Positions 51,054 to 60,275 are shown, counted from the first letter of the stretch. The stretch: DNA of 64,000 nt from Coprococcus sp. (GCA_022793995.1 JAAWDY010000011.1:237596-301595), one strand, 5' to 3'. The notes: a model not told the origin generated them from the sequence alone. Numbers and translations: made by a program.

Positions 51054-52460
51054 TTAGTTATTTGTCCGATTATACTGCTCCAAAAGATCATTCAGCGTTG
51101 CGCTCATTTCTTCCACAGCATCGTCCACACTCATGTTGCTCTCCAACATTTCGGTAACCACATCCTGAATTGCCATATAGAAGTCCTGGCTGGGTCCTAC
51201 CGTCACGCCGACCATGTCTCCGCTGGTCTTTTCAAGCTGGTCGATCCCCACCTTAAACTGCGGATGCTCCTCAAGAAACGCTTGATATTCCTGCAGGTCG
51301 TTCGCTCCAGTATTCACTGCAAAGTAGCCTGTTCCCATGGAAAGCTTTGCCTGCGCTTCCGCAGAACATACATATTTTACGAACTCCCAAGCTGCTTTCG
51401 CTTTTGCGTCATCTTTCTTGAACATACACAGGGATGCGCCGGATACGGTAGCGCCGTAATTCGCATCGTCGTTCACTCTCGGATAATACGTGCATCCAAG
51501 CTCGAACTTGCCATCGATCGTGGTGAGCAGCGTATTCAGATTCGAGGTGGATGTGGTATAGAACACAAGCTGTCCGGCAAAGAACATGTCTGACAGGCCG
51601 CTTCCGTTATTCGCAACCGCGCCCGCATCGTACATCTTTTTCCACTCTGTCAGGAAGGTTGCAAGGGTTCCGTCCTCGTCGCAAACCAACTGTGTAGCCG
51701 TACCCTTTCTTCCGTTCATGTTATCTACCACGTAAGAAGCGTCCGCGTCTTTTCCTGGAATCTGTCCAATCCAGTTTGCAAGCGTCGGAGTATTCGGAAT
51801 CTGCGCGTAAGCCACAAGGTCAGCCCCGTCCGCGTTCTTCTCCGGGAGTTTGGAAGCCACATCGGTGATCTCCGCAAAGGTCGTCGGAGCTTCCGCAATC
51901 TTCGCGTCGTCCAGGATCGTCTTATTGTAGTACATAACAGTCGTAGAAGCCGGGAATGGCATACCTACCTGCACATCATTGAAGTTCCAATTCTTAAGAG
52001 GCGCCGACATAATCTGGGACAGATCATAGTCTTTGTCATCCTTCAGCGCGTCGTCTACCGTATATGCCTGCTCGGCATTCTGGAAATCCACGATACCTGT
52101 CGCGTCTACCTGGATTACATCCGGAAGTTCATCATATTGTTTACTTTGCAGGACGGTACGCAGTTTCTTGCTGCTGTCCGCATAAGCCCCCTGATAAACA
52201 GACTCTACTGTAATCTGTTTCTCCTTGCCCACGCCCTCGTTGAAATCTTTGACGAGTTCGTCCATGACTTTCCCAGCGTCGTCGCTCATGGAGTGCCACA
52301 GAACGATCGTCTGCGGTCCCGCCGCCTCTTCACTTTCTTCTGTTTTTCCGTCATCTGTTTTTTCAGGCCCCTTTTCTTCTTCCTTGCTCCCGCAGCCTGC
52401 AAAAAGTGCAGCTGTCATTGCCAACACCAGAATACACGCCAGTAAGTTACGTTTTTTCAT
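51054..52460 (-). CDS. Extracellular solute-binding lipoprotein of a carbohydrate ABC importer
   Basis: A 468-aa family 1 solute-binding protein. The lipoprotein signal peptide ends at FAGCGSKEEE, with Cys near residue 23. A charged linker leads to the binding domain, which begins QTIVLWHSMSDDAGKVMDELVKDFNE, a pattern seen in glycerol-3-phosphate and oligosaccharide binders. A late family stretch is KAKAAWEFVKYVCSAEAQAKLS. The substrate cannot be assigned from sequence alone. AGGAGG precedes the ATG. It lies downstream of the two permease genes, the reverse of the usual binder-first order. Confidence 0.92.
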   Translation of the reverse strand: MKKRNLLACILVLAMTAALFAGCGSKEEEKGPEKTDDGKTEESEEAAGPQTIVLWHSMSDDAGKVMDELVKDFNEGVGKEKQITVESVYQGAYADSSKKLRTVLQSKQYDELPDVIQVDATGIVDFQNAEQAYTVDDALKDDKDYDLSQIMSAPLKNWNFNDVQVGMPFPASTTVMYYNKTILDDAKIAEAPTTFAEITDVASKLPEKNADGADLVAYAQIPNTPTLANWIGQIPGKDADASYVVDNMNGRKGTATQLVCDEDGTLATFLTEWKKMYDAGAVANNGSGLSDMFFAGQLVFYTTSTSNLNTLLTTIDGKFELGCTYYPRVNDDANYGATVSGASLCMFKKDDAKAKAAWEFVKYVCSAEAQAKLSMGTGYFAVNTGANDLQEYQAFLEEHPQFKVGIDQLEKTSGDMVGVTVGPSQDFYMAIQDVVTEMLESNMSVDDAVEEMSATLNDLLEQYNRTNN

Positions 52461-52503
52461 AATCCTTCCTCCTTTTGTTTTATCCTCTTAATTTTATCTA
52501 TGC

Positions 52504-53337
52504 CTAACCGACGATCGCGCCGGCAGTCATCCCTTTTACAATATTCCGCCTCAGGATCACGAACAGAATGAACGACGGTATCAGCGTCAAAGTCACCGCC
52601 GCCAGAATCAGATGGTAGTTCGTCCCGGTAACGGAAGTCAGCATCGTGATTCCGACCTGCACGGTACGCATCTCTTCCCTGTTTGTCACAAGCAGAGGCC
52701 ACAGGTATGCATTCCACAGGTTGATAAAGGACTGAACGGACAGTGTCATCAGTACCGGTTTTCCAATCGGGAGTACTACAGACCACAGGAAACGCAGATG
52801 CCCGCAGCCGTCCATGAAAGCGGCATCCCTAAGCTCCCTCGGGATCGTCTTAAAATTCTGCCGCAGCATGAACATCTGCGACGCCCCCACGAACGAGGTA
52901 ATACACATACCCAAATATGTATCCAGAAGGTTCAGCCTGGAAACCGTTAGGTAGTTTGTGATGGTAAGCGTATCCCCCGGCAGCATCATGGTCGCCAGGA
53001 TTACGAAGAACAAGACCGTCTTGCCCCGGAAATCGAAAAACGCAAACGCATAAGCCGCCAGCACCGCGAACGCCATCCTCGCCACCGTCCCCATCAGGGA
53101 TACGATGAACGAGTTCATCATAAACCGAAGGAGCGGCGTCTTCTCCAGCGCTTCCTTAAAATTATCCAGATTGGCGAAACTTTCCGGCAGGAAGGTCGGG
53201 GGGTAATTCCCGAACTCCACACGTGCCTTGAAAGCGCCGAATATACAATAGACCACAGGTAAGATGATAAGGCATCCCAACGCAACCGCTATGATCGTCA
53301 CAATAATACTGATAGCACGTTCTTTCTTATTCCGCAT
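52504..53337 (-). CDS. Carbohydrate ABC transporter permease (UgpE/MalG type)
   Basis: A 277-aa inner-membrane permease with six hydrophobic segments and the EAA loop RELRDAAFMDGCGHLRFLWSVVLPIGKP before the last helices. It pairs with the UgpA-type permease encoded 13 bp upstream. The N-terminal VALGCLIILPVVYCIFGAF helix is typical. No ATPase gene is in the operon, so a shared MsmK/UgpC-like ATPase elsewhere is expected. Confidence 0.94.
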   Translation of the reverse strand: MRNKKERAISIIVTIIAVALGCLIILPVVYCIFGAFKARVEFGNYPPTFLPESFANLDNFKEALEKTPLLRFMMNSFIVSLMGTVARMAFAVLAAYAFAFFDFRGKTVLFFVILATMMLPGDTLTITNYLTVSRLNLLDTYLGMCITSFVGASQMFMLRQNFKTIPRELRDAAFMDGCGHLRFLWSVVLPIGKPVLMTLSVQSFINLWNAYLWPLLVTNREEMRTVQVGITMLTSVTGTNYHLILAAVTLTLIPSFILFVILRRNIVKGMTAGAIVG

Positions 53338-53350
53338 ATTTCCCCCTCCT

Positions 53351-54244
53351 TTACGAATAATCGTCCCGTTTACTGTCGAACCAGAACGCCAGCGCCGTCA
53401 TACCGAATGTCAGGGCAAACGTCACGATACTGATACACGCCGCCAGACTATAGTCGGAGGACTGATAGCCGGAAGTAAACATCATGTAGATCAGCGTTGT
53501 GGTGGAACGTGACGGTCCGCCTTCCGTGATAATCATGACCGGTCCCGACGTCATCATCGCGAGTACCAGATTGGTACAGACCACGTACAGGATCGTCGGC
53601 ATCACCAGCGGAATCTGCACTTTAAAAAGCCGTGTGAAAAATCCTGCCCCGTCAAGCTGTGCGGCCTCCACCACCGACTCGGGAAGTCCTCTTAACGCTG
53701 ATAAAAACAGCAGAAAATCAAACGCCATGCCCATCCACAGACAGACGATCAATATTCCAAACATTGCATATTTTCTATCTTCAAACCATCCGAGATTAAT
53801 ACCAAGAAAATAATTGACATAGCCCACAGTAGGACTAAGCAGAATTTTAAAGATCATCGCCACCGCTGACATCGGAACCGCCATAGGAAGTGTAAACATC
53901 GTCTCATATACGCTGCTCAGTTTTCTCTTTTTATTTGCAAGCAATGCGCATCCCATAGAAAAGCACAAGTTCAGGGGAACGAACATAACCGTCAGCTTCA
54001 ATGTATTGAATAAAGCTTTCTTAAAGTTACGATGGCCGAACAGATAGGCAAAATTCTCGAACCCAGCAAATCCTGTGATCTCCCCGCTTACATTCACTTT
54101 GCTGAAACTGTAAAGAAATGTCTTAAAAAACGGATAGTATACAAATGCAACGGCAAATAAAATGATCGGAGCCAGGAAAAGATATGGTTCCAGCCGCTTA
54201 AAGCCGCTCTTCTTTTGTGAAACGGATACTTTACTTGAAGCCAA
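53351..54244 (-). CDS. Carbohydrate ABC transporter permease (UgpA/MalF type)
   Basis: A 297-aa permease with six transmembrane segments (first: YLFLAPIILFAVAFVYYPFFKTFLY) and the EAA loop SVVEAAQLDGAGFFTRLFKVQIPLVMPT. The start is TTG at 54244 with GGGAGG upstream. It is the first gene of the importer operon (permease, permease, binder, isomerase, small protein). Its promoter carries an inverted repeat over the -10 box. Confidence 0.94.
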   Translation of the reverse strand: MASSKVSVSQKKSGFKRLEPYLFLAPIILFAVAFVYYPFFKTFLYSFSKVNVSGEITGFAGFENFAYLFGHRNFKKALFNTLKLTVMFVPLNLCFSMGCALLANKKRKLSSVYETMFTLPMAVPMSAVAMIFKILLSPTVGYVNYFLGINLGWFEDRKYAMFGILIVCLWMGMAFDFLLFLSALRGLPESVVEAAQLDGAGFFTRLFKVQIPLVMPTILYVVCTNLVLAMMTSGPVMIITEGGPSRSTTTLIYMMFTSGYQSSDYSLAACISIVTFALTFGMTALAFWFDSKRDDYS

Positions 54245-54285
54245 TGTTGATACCTCCCTTGTACTTTCCAGACTTTACTGTTATT

Positions 54286-54303
54286 GAATGACTGCCATCA
54301 TTC
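54286..54303. promoter_or_regulatory. Candidate operator of the carbohydrate ABC operon
   Basis: GAATGA and TCATTC, 6 bp apart, overlap the -10 box and start site. This is a repressor-like position; the regulator is not identified. Confidence 0.45.
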
Positions 54304-54328
54304 TACATTAATTTATTACTTTTGTCAA
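54300..54328 (-). promoter_or_regulatory. Promoter of the carbohydrate ABC operon
   Basis: The minus strand reads TTGACA, 17 nt, TAGAAT. Confidence 0.85.
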
Positions 54329-54458
54329 CATTTACAGACAAATGTCGCAAATAATTGTGCAAAAAATCAATTTCCATCTGTACAAAAAGTTTTATCACAT
54401 TGCAACTTCGCTTCGGCGGGATACAATATCATCAAATTCCTTTCCGCCCCGGGCGCAC

Positions 54459-54492
54459 TAAAAATGGGGTGTCCCTCTTGGAACATCCCATT
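54459..54492 (-). terminator. Intrinsic terminator after rpsU
   Basis: On the minus strand TGGGATGTTCC pairs with GGGACACCCCA (imperfect) across AAGA, then five T residues. Confidence 0.78.
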
Positions 54493-54503
54493 GTCTGCAC
54501 AAT

Positions 54504-54680
54504 TTAATTATATTTGCGTTTTCTGGCAGCTTCGGATTTCTTTTTACGTCTTACGCTCGGCTTTTCGTAATGCTCTCTCTTACGAATCTCCTGCTGAATT
54601 CCTGCTTTTGCGCAGTTTCGTTTGAATCTGCGTAAAGCGCTGTCCAACGTCTCGTTTTCTTTTACGACTACATTTGACAT
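54504..54680 (-). CDS. rpsU: Small ribosomal subunit protein bS21
   Basis: A 58-aa gene too short for the ORF track. The protein starts [21 protein letters not shown] and ends in a basic helix [16 protein letters not shown], the standard bS21 pattern. bS21 sits near the 3' end of 16S rRNA and helps initiation. GGAGGTTAGG lies upstream of the ATG. It is monocistronic with its own promoter and terminator. A 24-bp perfect palindrome covers the promoter -10. Confidence 0.97.
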   Translation of the reverse strand: MSNVVVKENETLDSALRRFKRNCAKAGIQQEIRKREHYEKPSVRRKKKSEAARKRKYN

Positions 54681-54740
54681 TCTCTCACACCTAACCTCCC
54701 CTCCAGTCCGGTATTGTGCATCATACGGCTGTTCGGGTAA

Positions 54741-54764
54741 TATAATTGCACTACTGCAATTATA
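54741..54764. promoter_or_regulatory. Perfect 24-bp palindrome over the rpsU promoter
   Basis: TATAATTGCA and TGCAATTATA are separated by 4 bp. One arm contains the rpsU -10 box and the other the early transcribed region. Likely a DNA operator, since the transcript would contain only one arm. Confidence 0.6.
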
Positions 54765-54786
54765 GCATATTTTTATTTTACGTCAA
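54759..54786 (-). promoter_or_regulatory. Promoter of rpsU
   Basis: The minus strand reads TTGACG, 16 nt, TATAAT. Confidence 0.82.
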
Positions 54787-54862
54787 GATTTTTCTAGGAA
54801 ATTCTGGCGAAATCCTGGATAAACCCACCATTTTTTATTTTCCTTGGTTTTGACGGCACAGT

Positions 54863-57505
54863 TTACCCTTTGATCTGACCCGCAAGTACTTCTTTTACCT
54901 TAGCAAGTGCGTCTGGAATTCCATCCGGATTCTTGCCACCTGCCTGCGCCATATTCGGTCGTCCGCCTCCGCCTCCTCCGACGCAGGACGCGATCGCCTT
55001 GATAAGGTTTCCTGCATGGGCGCCCTTCTTCATCGCTCCGTCCGTAGCTGTAGCCATAAGACTAACTTTCCCACCGGATGTGGACGCGATCACAACCATG
55101 CCTTCTCCTATCTTCTCTTTCAGCTGATCGCCCAGATCACGCAGTCCGTTCATATCCATATCCGGCACGCTGACTGCCAGGAACTTGACTTTACAAACCT
55201 CGTCTACCTGATCCATCACATCTCCCATGGCGTCCTTAGCCATCTTACTTTTCAGGCTCTCGATCTCGCCGCGCAGCTCCTTGTTCTCTGCCTGAAGATG
55301 GCTGATCTTGTCCGCCACTGTCTCCGGCGTTGCTTTTAAAAGTTTTGCCGCGTCGTTTAATCTTTCCTCCAGAGTATTATAATAACGGATTAGTCCTTTT
55401 GACGTCAGCGCCTCGATACGGCGCACGCCTGCCGCCACACCGCTCTCAGAGAGAATCTTAAAGGCCCCGATTTCTCCAGTATTTGGCACATGAGTCCCGC
55501 CGCAGAACTCGATGGAGTAATCCCCCATATTCACGACCCGCACGATATCCCCGTACTTCTCGCCGAAAAGCGCCTGCGCGCCTGTTTTCCGTGCTTCTTC
55601 AATCGGCATATTCTTGATTACGACTGGGAGGGACTGGGAAATACTGTCATTTACCAGGTCTTCCACCTTTTTCAATTCGTCCGGCGTCATCGCGGAAAAA
55701 TGGGAAAAGTCAAAACGCAGCCTTTCTTCATTCACGCTGGATCCCGCCTGCTCTACATGGGTTCCCAAAACGGTCCTGAGCGCTTTTTGAAGCAGATGGG
55801 TCGCGCTATGGTTTCTCGCCGAGAGGGCGCGTTTCTCCGGATCTACCTGCAAGGTCACCTGGTCCCCTGTCTTTATCATTCCCCGGCTCATCCGTCCGAC
55901 ATGGCCGATCTTCCCGCCGAGAAGTTTTACTACCTCTTCCACGACAAACTCGCCGTCCTTACAGACAATCACGCCGTGATCCGCTTCCTGTCCGCCGCTC
56001 ACCGCATAGAACGGTGTCTTTTCTACAAAGACCGTTCCTTTTTCACCGTCGGAAAGAGCGTCCACGACAGCCTCTTCTGTCGTCATGACTGTGATTCTCG
56101 ATTCATAGGTAAGGTTGTCATATCCTACAAATTCCGAAGTAATATTCGGGTCAATGGACTCGTATACCGTCGCGTCCGCTCCCATATAGTTGGTTTCTTT
56201 CCTGGCGCTGCGAGCTGTCTTACGCTGTACTTCCATTGCTTTTTGGAAGCCCTCTTCCTCCACACTGATCCCGGCTTCTTCAAGAATCTCTTTCGTCAGG
56301 TCCAAAGGGAATCCATACGTGTCATATAATTTAAACGCATCCTCCCCTGGAAGCGTTTTTACCCCTTCTTTGTCCAGCTTTTCTTTCATCTCGCCCAAAA
56401 TAACGAGTCCCTGATCGATCGTACGGTCAAACTGTTCTTCCTCCTGACGGATCGCCTTCATGATAACATCCTTCTTCTCTTCCAGCTCCGGATACCCGTC
56501 CTTGGATCCGTCAATGACTGTCTGCGCCAGTTCAGTCAAGAAACTTTCTTTTATATTCAACAGTCTTCCATGGCGGCAGGCACGGCGCAAAAGTCTTCTC
56601 AGCACATAGCCTCTCCCTTCATTGGAAGGCATGATTCCATCAGAGATCATAAAAGAAACCGAACGGATATGGTCCGTGATTACCCGGACGGATACATCTG
56701 ATTCTTCTCCCTGCCCATAGGAAATTCCCGCCATACGGCACACATGTTCCCTCAGTTCCCGGATCGTATCCACATCGAACATAGAATCCACGTCCTGCAC
56801 AATACACGCAAGTCTCTCAAGCCCCATACCGGTATCGATATTCTTCTGCTCCAGTTCCGTATAGTGGTTGTGGCCGTCATTATCGAACTGGGTAAAAACA
56901 TTGTTCCAGATCTCCATGTACCGGTCGCACTCACAGCCTACTGTGCAGTCCGGCTTACCGCAGCCGAACCGTTCTCCTCTGTCATAATAAATCTCTGAAC
57001 AAGGACCACACGGACCGGAACCATGTTCCCAGAAATTGTCCTCTTTCCCAAACCGGAAAATCCGCTCTTTTGCGATCCCGATCTCTTTATTCCATATCTC
57101 GAACGCCTCTTCATCGTCCAGATAAATGGACGGATACAGCCTGTCCGCGTCAAGTCCCACTACATCTGTGAGGAATTCCCAGGACCAGTGGATTGCTTCC
57201 CGTTTAAAATAGTCTCCAAAAGAAAAATTACCTAACATCTCAAAGAACGTGCCGTGCCGCGCCGTCTTCCCAACATTATCAATATCCCCGGTCCGAATAC
57301 ACTTCTGGCACGTCGTCACCCGGCGCCGCGGCGGAATCTCCTGCCCGGTAAAATACGGCTTTAGCGGAGCCATCCCTGAATTAATCAGCAACAGGCTGTT
57401 ATCATTATGCGGTACCAGGGAAAAACTTTTCATCTTTAAATGTCCCTTGCTCTCAAAAAAATTCAGGAACATCCTCCTTAATTCGTTCACTCCATACGCT
57501 TTCAT
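54863..57505 (-). CDS. alaS: Alanine--tRNA ligase
   Basis: An 880-aa class II synthetase of normal length. The aminoacylation domain starts ELRRMFLNFFESKGHLKM and includes the motif 2/3 regions. The editing domain has the zinc-binding HSATHLLQKALR and CGGTHVPNTGEIGAF. The C-terminal DHHA1 domain ends with GGGGGGRPNMAQAGGK. It charges tRNA-Ala and hydrolyses mischarged Ser/Gly-tRNA-Ala. AGGAGG precedes the ATG. The leader holds a CATCCGG/CCGGATG hairpin but no T-box motif. The promoter is flanked and overlapped by twin palindromes. Confidence 0.97.
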   Translation of the reverse strand: MKAYGVNELRRMFLNFFESKGHLKMKSFSLVPHNDNSLLLINSGMAPLKPYFTGQEIPPRRRVTTCQKCIRTGDIDNVGKTARHGTFFEMLGNFSFGDYFKREAIHWSWEFLTDVVGLDADRLYPSIYLDDEEAFEIWNKEIGIAKERIFRFGKEDNFWEHGSGPCGPCSEIYYDRGERFGCGKPDCTVGCECDRYMEIWNNVFTQFDNDGHNHYTELEQKNIDTGMGLERLACIVQDVDSMFDVDTIRELREHVCRMAGISYGQGEESDVSVRVITDHIRSVSFMISDGIMPSNEGRGYVLRRLLRRACRHGRLLNIKESFLTELAQTVIDGSKDGYPELEEKKDVIMKAIRQEEEQFDRTIDQGLVILGEMKEKLDKEGVKTLPGEDAFKLYDTYGFPLDLTKEILEEAGISVEEEGFQKAMEVQRKTARSARKETNYMGADATVYESIDPNITSEFVGYDNLTYESRITVMTTEEAVVDALSDGEKGTVFVEKTPFYAVSGGQEADHGVIVCKDGEFVVEEVVKLLGGKIGHVGRMSRGMIKTGDQVTLQVDPEKRALSARNHSATHLLQKALRTVLGTHVEQAGSSVNEERLRFDFSHFSAMTPDELKKVEDLVNDSISQSLPVVIKNMPIEEARKTGAQALFGEKYGDIVRVVNMGDYSIEFCGGTHVPNTGEIGAFKILSESGVAAGVRRIEALTSKGLIRYYNTLEERLNDAAKLLKATPETVADKISHLQAENKELRGEIESLKSKMAKDAMGDVMDQVDEVCKVKFLAVSVPDMDMNGLRDLGDQLKEKIGEGMVVIASTSGGKVSLMATATDGAMKKGAHAGNLIKAIASCVGGGGGGRPNMAQAGGKNPDGIPDALAKVKEVLAGQIKG

Positions 57506-57570
57506 CTTTTCCTCCTCGCATGTCTTTCTGCCATCCGGAACACCCCCGGATGCGAATCAGCTAATCATTT

Positions 57571-57599
57571 ATTATAATGAGAATCCCGGGATTTGTCAA
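57571..57599 (-). promoter_or_regulatory. Perfect-consensus promoter of alaS
   Basis: The minus strand reads TTGACA, 17 nt, TATAAT, the full consensus. A strong promoter carrying two palindromes usually implies repression. Confidence 0.9.
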
Positions 57600-57612
57600 T
57601 GTATCCCGGGAT
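57583..57612. promoter_or_regulatory. Twin palindromic operators at the alaS promoter
   Basis: ATCCCGGGAT occurs at 57583-57592 (within the spacer) and again at 57603-57612 (upstream of the -35), exactly 20 bp apart. Same-face spacing suggests cooperative binding of a dimeric repressor. The regulator is unknown. Confidence 0.65.
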
Positions 57613-57644
57613 TGAAAAATGTTATTCTCTTATGCTGTGTCCTG

Positions 57645-57764
57645 CTATTTCTTTGCATCCGACCGCTCTCTCAGCTTCTTGCCGGTTACTACCCCTAACA
57701 CGGCGAATACTGTGATAAAGAGCATTTTTAACACAGTACTGATTAATGTTGAAAAAAACGCCAT
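57645..57764 (-). CDS. 39-aa single-pass membrane peptide
   Basis: A small gene below the ORF-track limit. It starts MAFFSTLISTVLKM, continues with a hydrophobic helix (LFITVFAVLGVVTG), and ends in a charged cytoplasmic tail (KKLRERSDAKK). AGGAGG is 7 nt upstream of the ATG, and a good promoter (TTGCAA-17-TATGAT) lies 50 bp above. I believe similar peptides occur in other Lachnospiraceae but cannot name a family or function. The next gene on this strand is alaS, which has its own promoter. Confidence 0.7.
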   Translation of the reverse strand: MAFFSTLISTVLKMLFITVFAVLGVVTGKKLRERSDAKK

Positions 57765-57811
57765 ACCTGTTCCTCCTGTTTCTAGTATCTGAAACCTCTG
57801 AATTTCTATAT

Positions 57812-57840
57812 ATCATACCATAATGGGACAAAGATTGCAA
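57812..57840 (-). promoter_or_regulatory. Promoter of the 39-aa membrane peptide gene
   Basis: The minus strand reads TTGCAA, 17 nt, TATGAT. Confidence 0.72.
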
Positions 57841-57851
57841 ACATAACATTC

Positions 57852-57879
57852 ATGTATTCCATTACATGTATTCCATTAC
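57852..57879. repeat. Tandem 14-bp duplication at the metH stop codon
   Basis: ATGTATTCCATTAC occurs twice back to back, overlapping the metH stop. No function is evident; it looks like a slippage duplication. Confidence 0.85.
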
Positions 57880-60275
57880 AACAACAATTCCTGTGCATAG
57901 CGCACAGACTGCATCGCATCCTTCCCGTAGAAATCCGCGCCGATCCTATCCGCATACTCCTGATTCAACACAGCGCCTCCGACCATCACTTTACAGTCCG
58001 GCTTCGTTTCTCTGAGAATCCGAATGGTCTCCTCCATACTGGCTACTGTTGTCGTCATGAGGGCGCTTAAGCCCACAAGGCGGATATTCTCCTTCACCGC
58101 CTGGTTTACAATCACTTCTGGCTCCACATCCTTTCCCAAGTCGATCACCTCGAACCCGTAGTTTTCCAAAAGGACTCGGACAATATTCTTTCCGATATCA
58201 TGGATGTCTCCCTTTACGGTGGCAAGGATGATTTTCTCCTTCTTCGTCTCTTCCTTTCCCGACACTGTAAGCACGTCTTTTATGACGGCAAACGCGATTT
58301 TCGCGGCGTCGGCACTCATCAGGAGTTGAGGAAGGAATATTGTTCCTTTCTCAAACCCTTCTCCTACTATATTCAATGCTGGTATCAAATCAGACTGGAT
58401 GATATCAAGAGGCTCCTTTTCTTTCACAAGCTCTCTTGCAATCCGGTGCGCCTCCTCTTTAAGTCCACGTTCAATCGCATAAGAAAGTGTCATTCCCGAG
58501 CCTGCTCCTATGACAGATGTTTTTTCTTTTCCCTCCATCTGCGGCGCGGCCGCATATCGTTCTATATAAGATACACAGTTTTCATCATACCCCATAAGGG
58601 CGTTATAAGCGTGGTACGCCTGCATCATTTCTTCCGAAGAAGGGTTGATGATCCCGGCGGTAAGTCCGCTTTGCAGCGCCATGGTGTAGAAATGGCTGTT
58701 GATTACCGGACGCCTGGGAAGCCCGAATGAAATATTCGACACTCCGAGCACCGTCCTCACTTTATATCGTTCCCTTACCCCCTTAAGCGCCTCTAGTGTA
58801 ACCCTGGCCCCGTCTTTCTCCGAACTGACCGTCATCGTCAAAACGTCGATCACGATATCCTTTTTCGGTATTCCATACCGGGCCGCCTCTTCTATGATCT
58901 TTCCCGCGATTGCGATCCTAGTCTTAGCATCAGCCGGTATCCCCTGCTCGTTTAGGGTCAGCCCCACGACTACGCCTCCGTATTTCTGTACCAGAGGAAA
59001 TACCCTATCCATGGACTCCTGCTTCCCACTGACTGAATTCAGCATCGGCTTCCCGTTGTAAATCCGCATGGCGGCTTCCATTGCTTTTGCGTCAACGGTA
59101 TCAATCTGGAGAGGAAGACTTGTCACGCTCTGTAGTTCCTGTACCACGTCCTGCATCATCGCCGCTTCGTCAATATCCGGGAGTCCCACATTCACATCCA
59201 AGATATGTGCCCCCTTATCCTGCTGTGTGATTCCCTCCCGCAGGATATAGTCCATATCATGGGATTTTAAGGCTTCCTTGAACCTTTTCTTCCCGGTTGG
59301 ATTGATCCGCTCTCCTATGATAAGTGGCTTCTCTGCGAGAATCACCGCTTGTCCATAAGAGGATACGATCGTATCCTGCTTCTCTTCTGGAGGAAGCATG
59401 TTCAGATTCCGACATATTTCCACCATATGTCTGATATGCTCCGGGGTCGTCCCACAGCATCCCCCGATTATATTGGCGCCGCTCTCCACGATTTCTGACA
59501 TTGTCTCCGCAAATTCCGTTGGCCCCACGTCATAATAAGTTTCCCCGCCTCGCTGCCTTGGGAGACCTGCGTTTGGTTTTACGATAACGGGAAGGGAAGT
59601 GTATTTGCGCATCTCTTTCAAAATCGGAAGCATCTGCCTGGGACCTAGTCCACAGTTTATCCCGATCGCGTCTACCTTAAGTCCTTCCAGGAGAGCAACG
59701 ACAGAGGGTACGTCTCCTCCTGTCAAAAGTTTCCCTTTCTCGTCAAAAATCATGGTGACGAACACAGGAAGATCCGCATTTTCCTTGGCGGCAAGCACCG
59801 CCGCCTTCACCTCATAGGTATCGCTCATCGTCTCAATATGGATGAGATCTGCTCCGTATCTCTGTCCGCACCGCACTTCACGTACAAACGCTTCATAGGC
59901 GTCCTCAAACGCCAGATCCCCCATAGGTTTTAGCAGTTTTCCGGTAGGTCCGATATCCAGAGCTACATATGTCTCTCTTCCCTTCGCCGCCTTCTTCTGC
60001 GCGGTCCTGGCTGCGTCAAGTGCCGCTCTTACCGCATCCTCCGGCAGATATTTGTCATGGTGAAACTTACAGGCATTCGCACCGAACGTATTTGCAAGGA
60101 CAATATCGCTCCCTGCTTCGTAATATTGTCTGTGTATTTTCTCGATTCTGTCCGGGAACTCCAGATTCCAGACCTCCGGAAGCTCTCCAGCCTTTAGGCC
60201 TTCCGCCTGAAGGAGGGTTCCCATCCCACCGTCAAAAAACAACAATTCTCTGCCTAACCGTTCTTTTATGCTCAT
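57876..60275 (-). CDS. metH: Cobalamin-dependent methionine synthase lacking the activation domain
   Basis: A 799-aa protein. The homocysteine-binding domain covers about residues 1-290, with zinc cysteines in INCGLGP and NIIGGCCGTTPEHI. The pterin-binding methyltetrahydrofolate domain covers about 310-560 (GERINPTGKKRFKEAL, HILDVNVGLPDIDE). The cobalamin cap and B12-binding domains follow, with the KGDIHDIGKNIV histidine ligand motif. The C-terminal AdoMet-binding reactivation domain of E. coli MetH (about 1,200 aa) is absent; it is supplied by the next gene upstream, whose end overlaps the metH ATG. It methylates homocysteine to methionine. Confidence 0.96.
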   Translation of the reverse strand: MSIKERLGRELLFFDGGMGTLLQAEGLKAGELPEVWNLEFPDRIEKIHRQYYEAGSDIVLANTFGANACKFHHDKYLPEDAVRAALDAARTAQKKAAKGRETYVALDIGPTGKLLKPMGDLAFEDAYEAFVREVRCGQRYGADLIHIETMSDTYEVKAAVLAAKENADLPVFVTMIFDEKGKLLTGGDVPSVVALLEGLKVDAIGINCGLGPRQMLPILKEMRKYTSLPVIVKPNAGLPRQRGGETYYDVGPTEFAETMSEIVESGANIIGGCCGTTPEHIRHMVEICRNLNMLPPEEKQDTIVSSYGQAVILAEKPLIIGERINPTGKKRFKEALKSHDMDYILREGITQQDKGAHILDVNVGLPDIDEAAMMQDVVQELQSVTSLPLQIDTVDAKAMEAAMRIYNGKPMLNSVSGKQESMDRVFPLVQKYGGVVVGLTLNEQGIPADAKTRIAIAGKIIEEAARYGIPKKDIVIDVLTMTVSSEKDGARVTLEALKGVRERYKVRTVLGVSNISFGLPRRPVINSHFYTMALQSGLTAGIINPSSEEMMQAYHAYNALMGYDENCVSYIERYAAAPQMEGKEKTSVIGAGSGMTLSYAIERGLKEEAHRIARELVKEKEPLDIIQSDLIPALNIVGEGFEKGTIFLPQLLMSADAAKIAFAVIKDVLTVSGKEETKKEKIILATVKGDIHDIGKNIVRVLLENYGFEVIDLGKDVEPEVIVNQAVKENIRLVGLSALMTTTVASMEETIRILRETKPDCKVMVGGAVLNQEYADRIGADFYGKDAMQSVRYAQELLL

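Noticed and set aside
57506-57570. T-box riboswitch ahead of alaS
   Set aside because: The leader is only about 60 nt, with a single hairpin and no T-box or specifier-loop motif.
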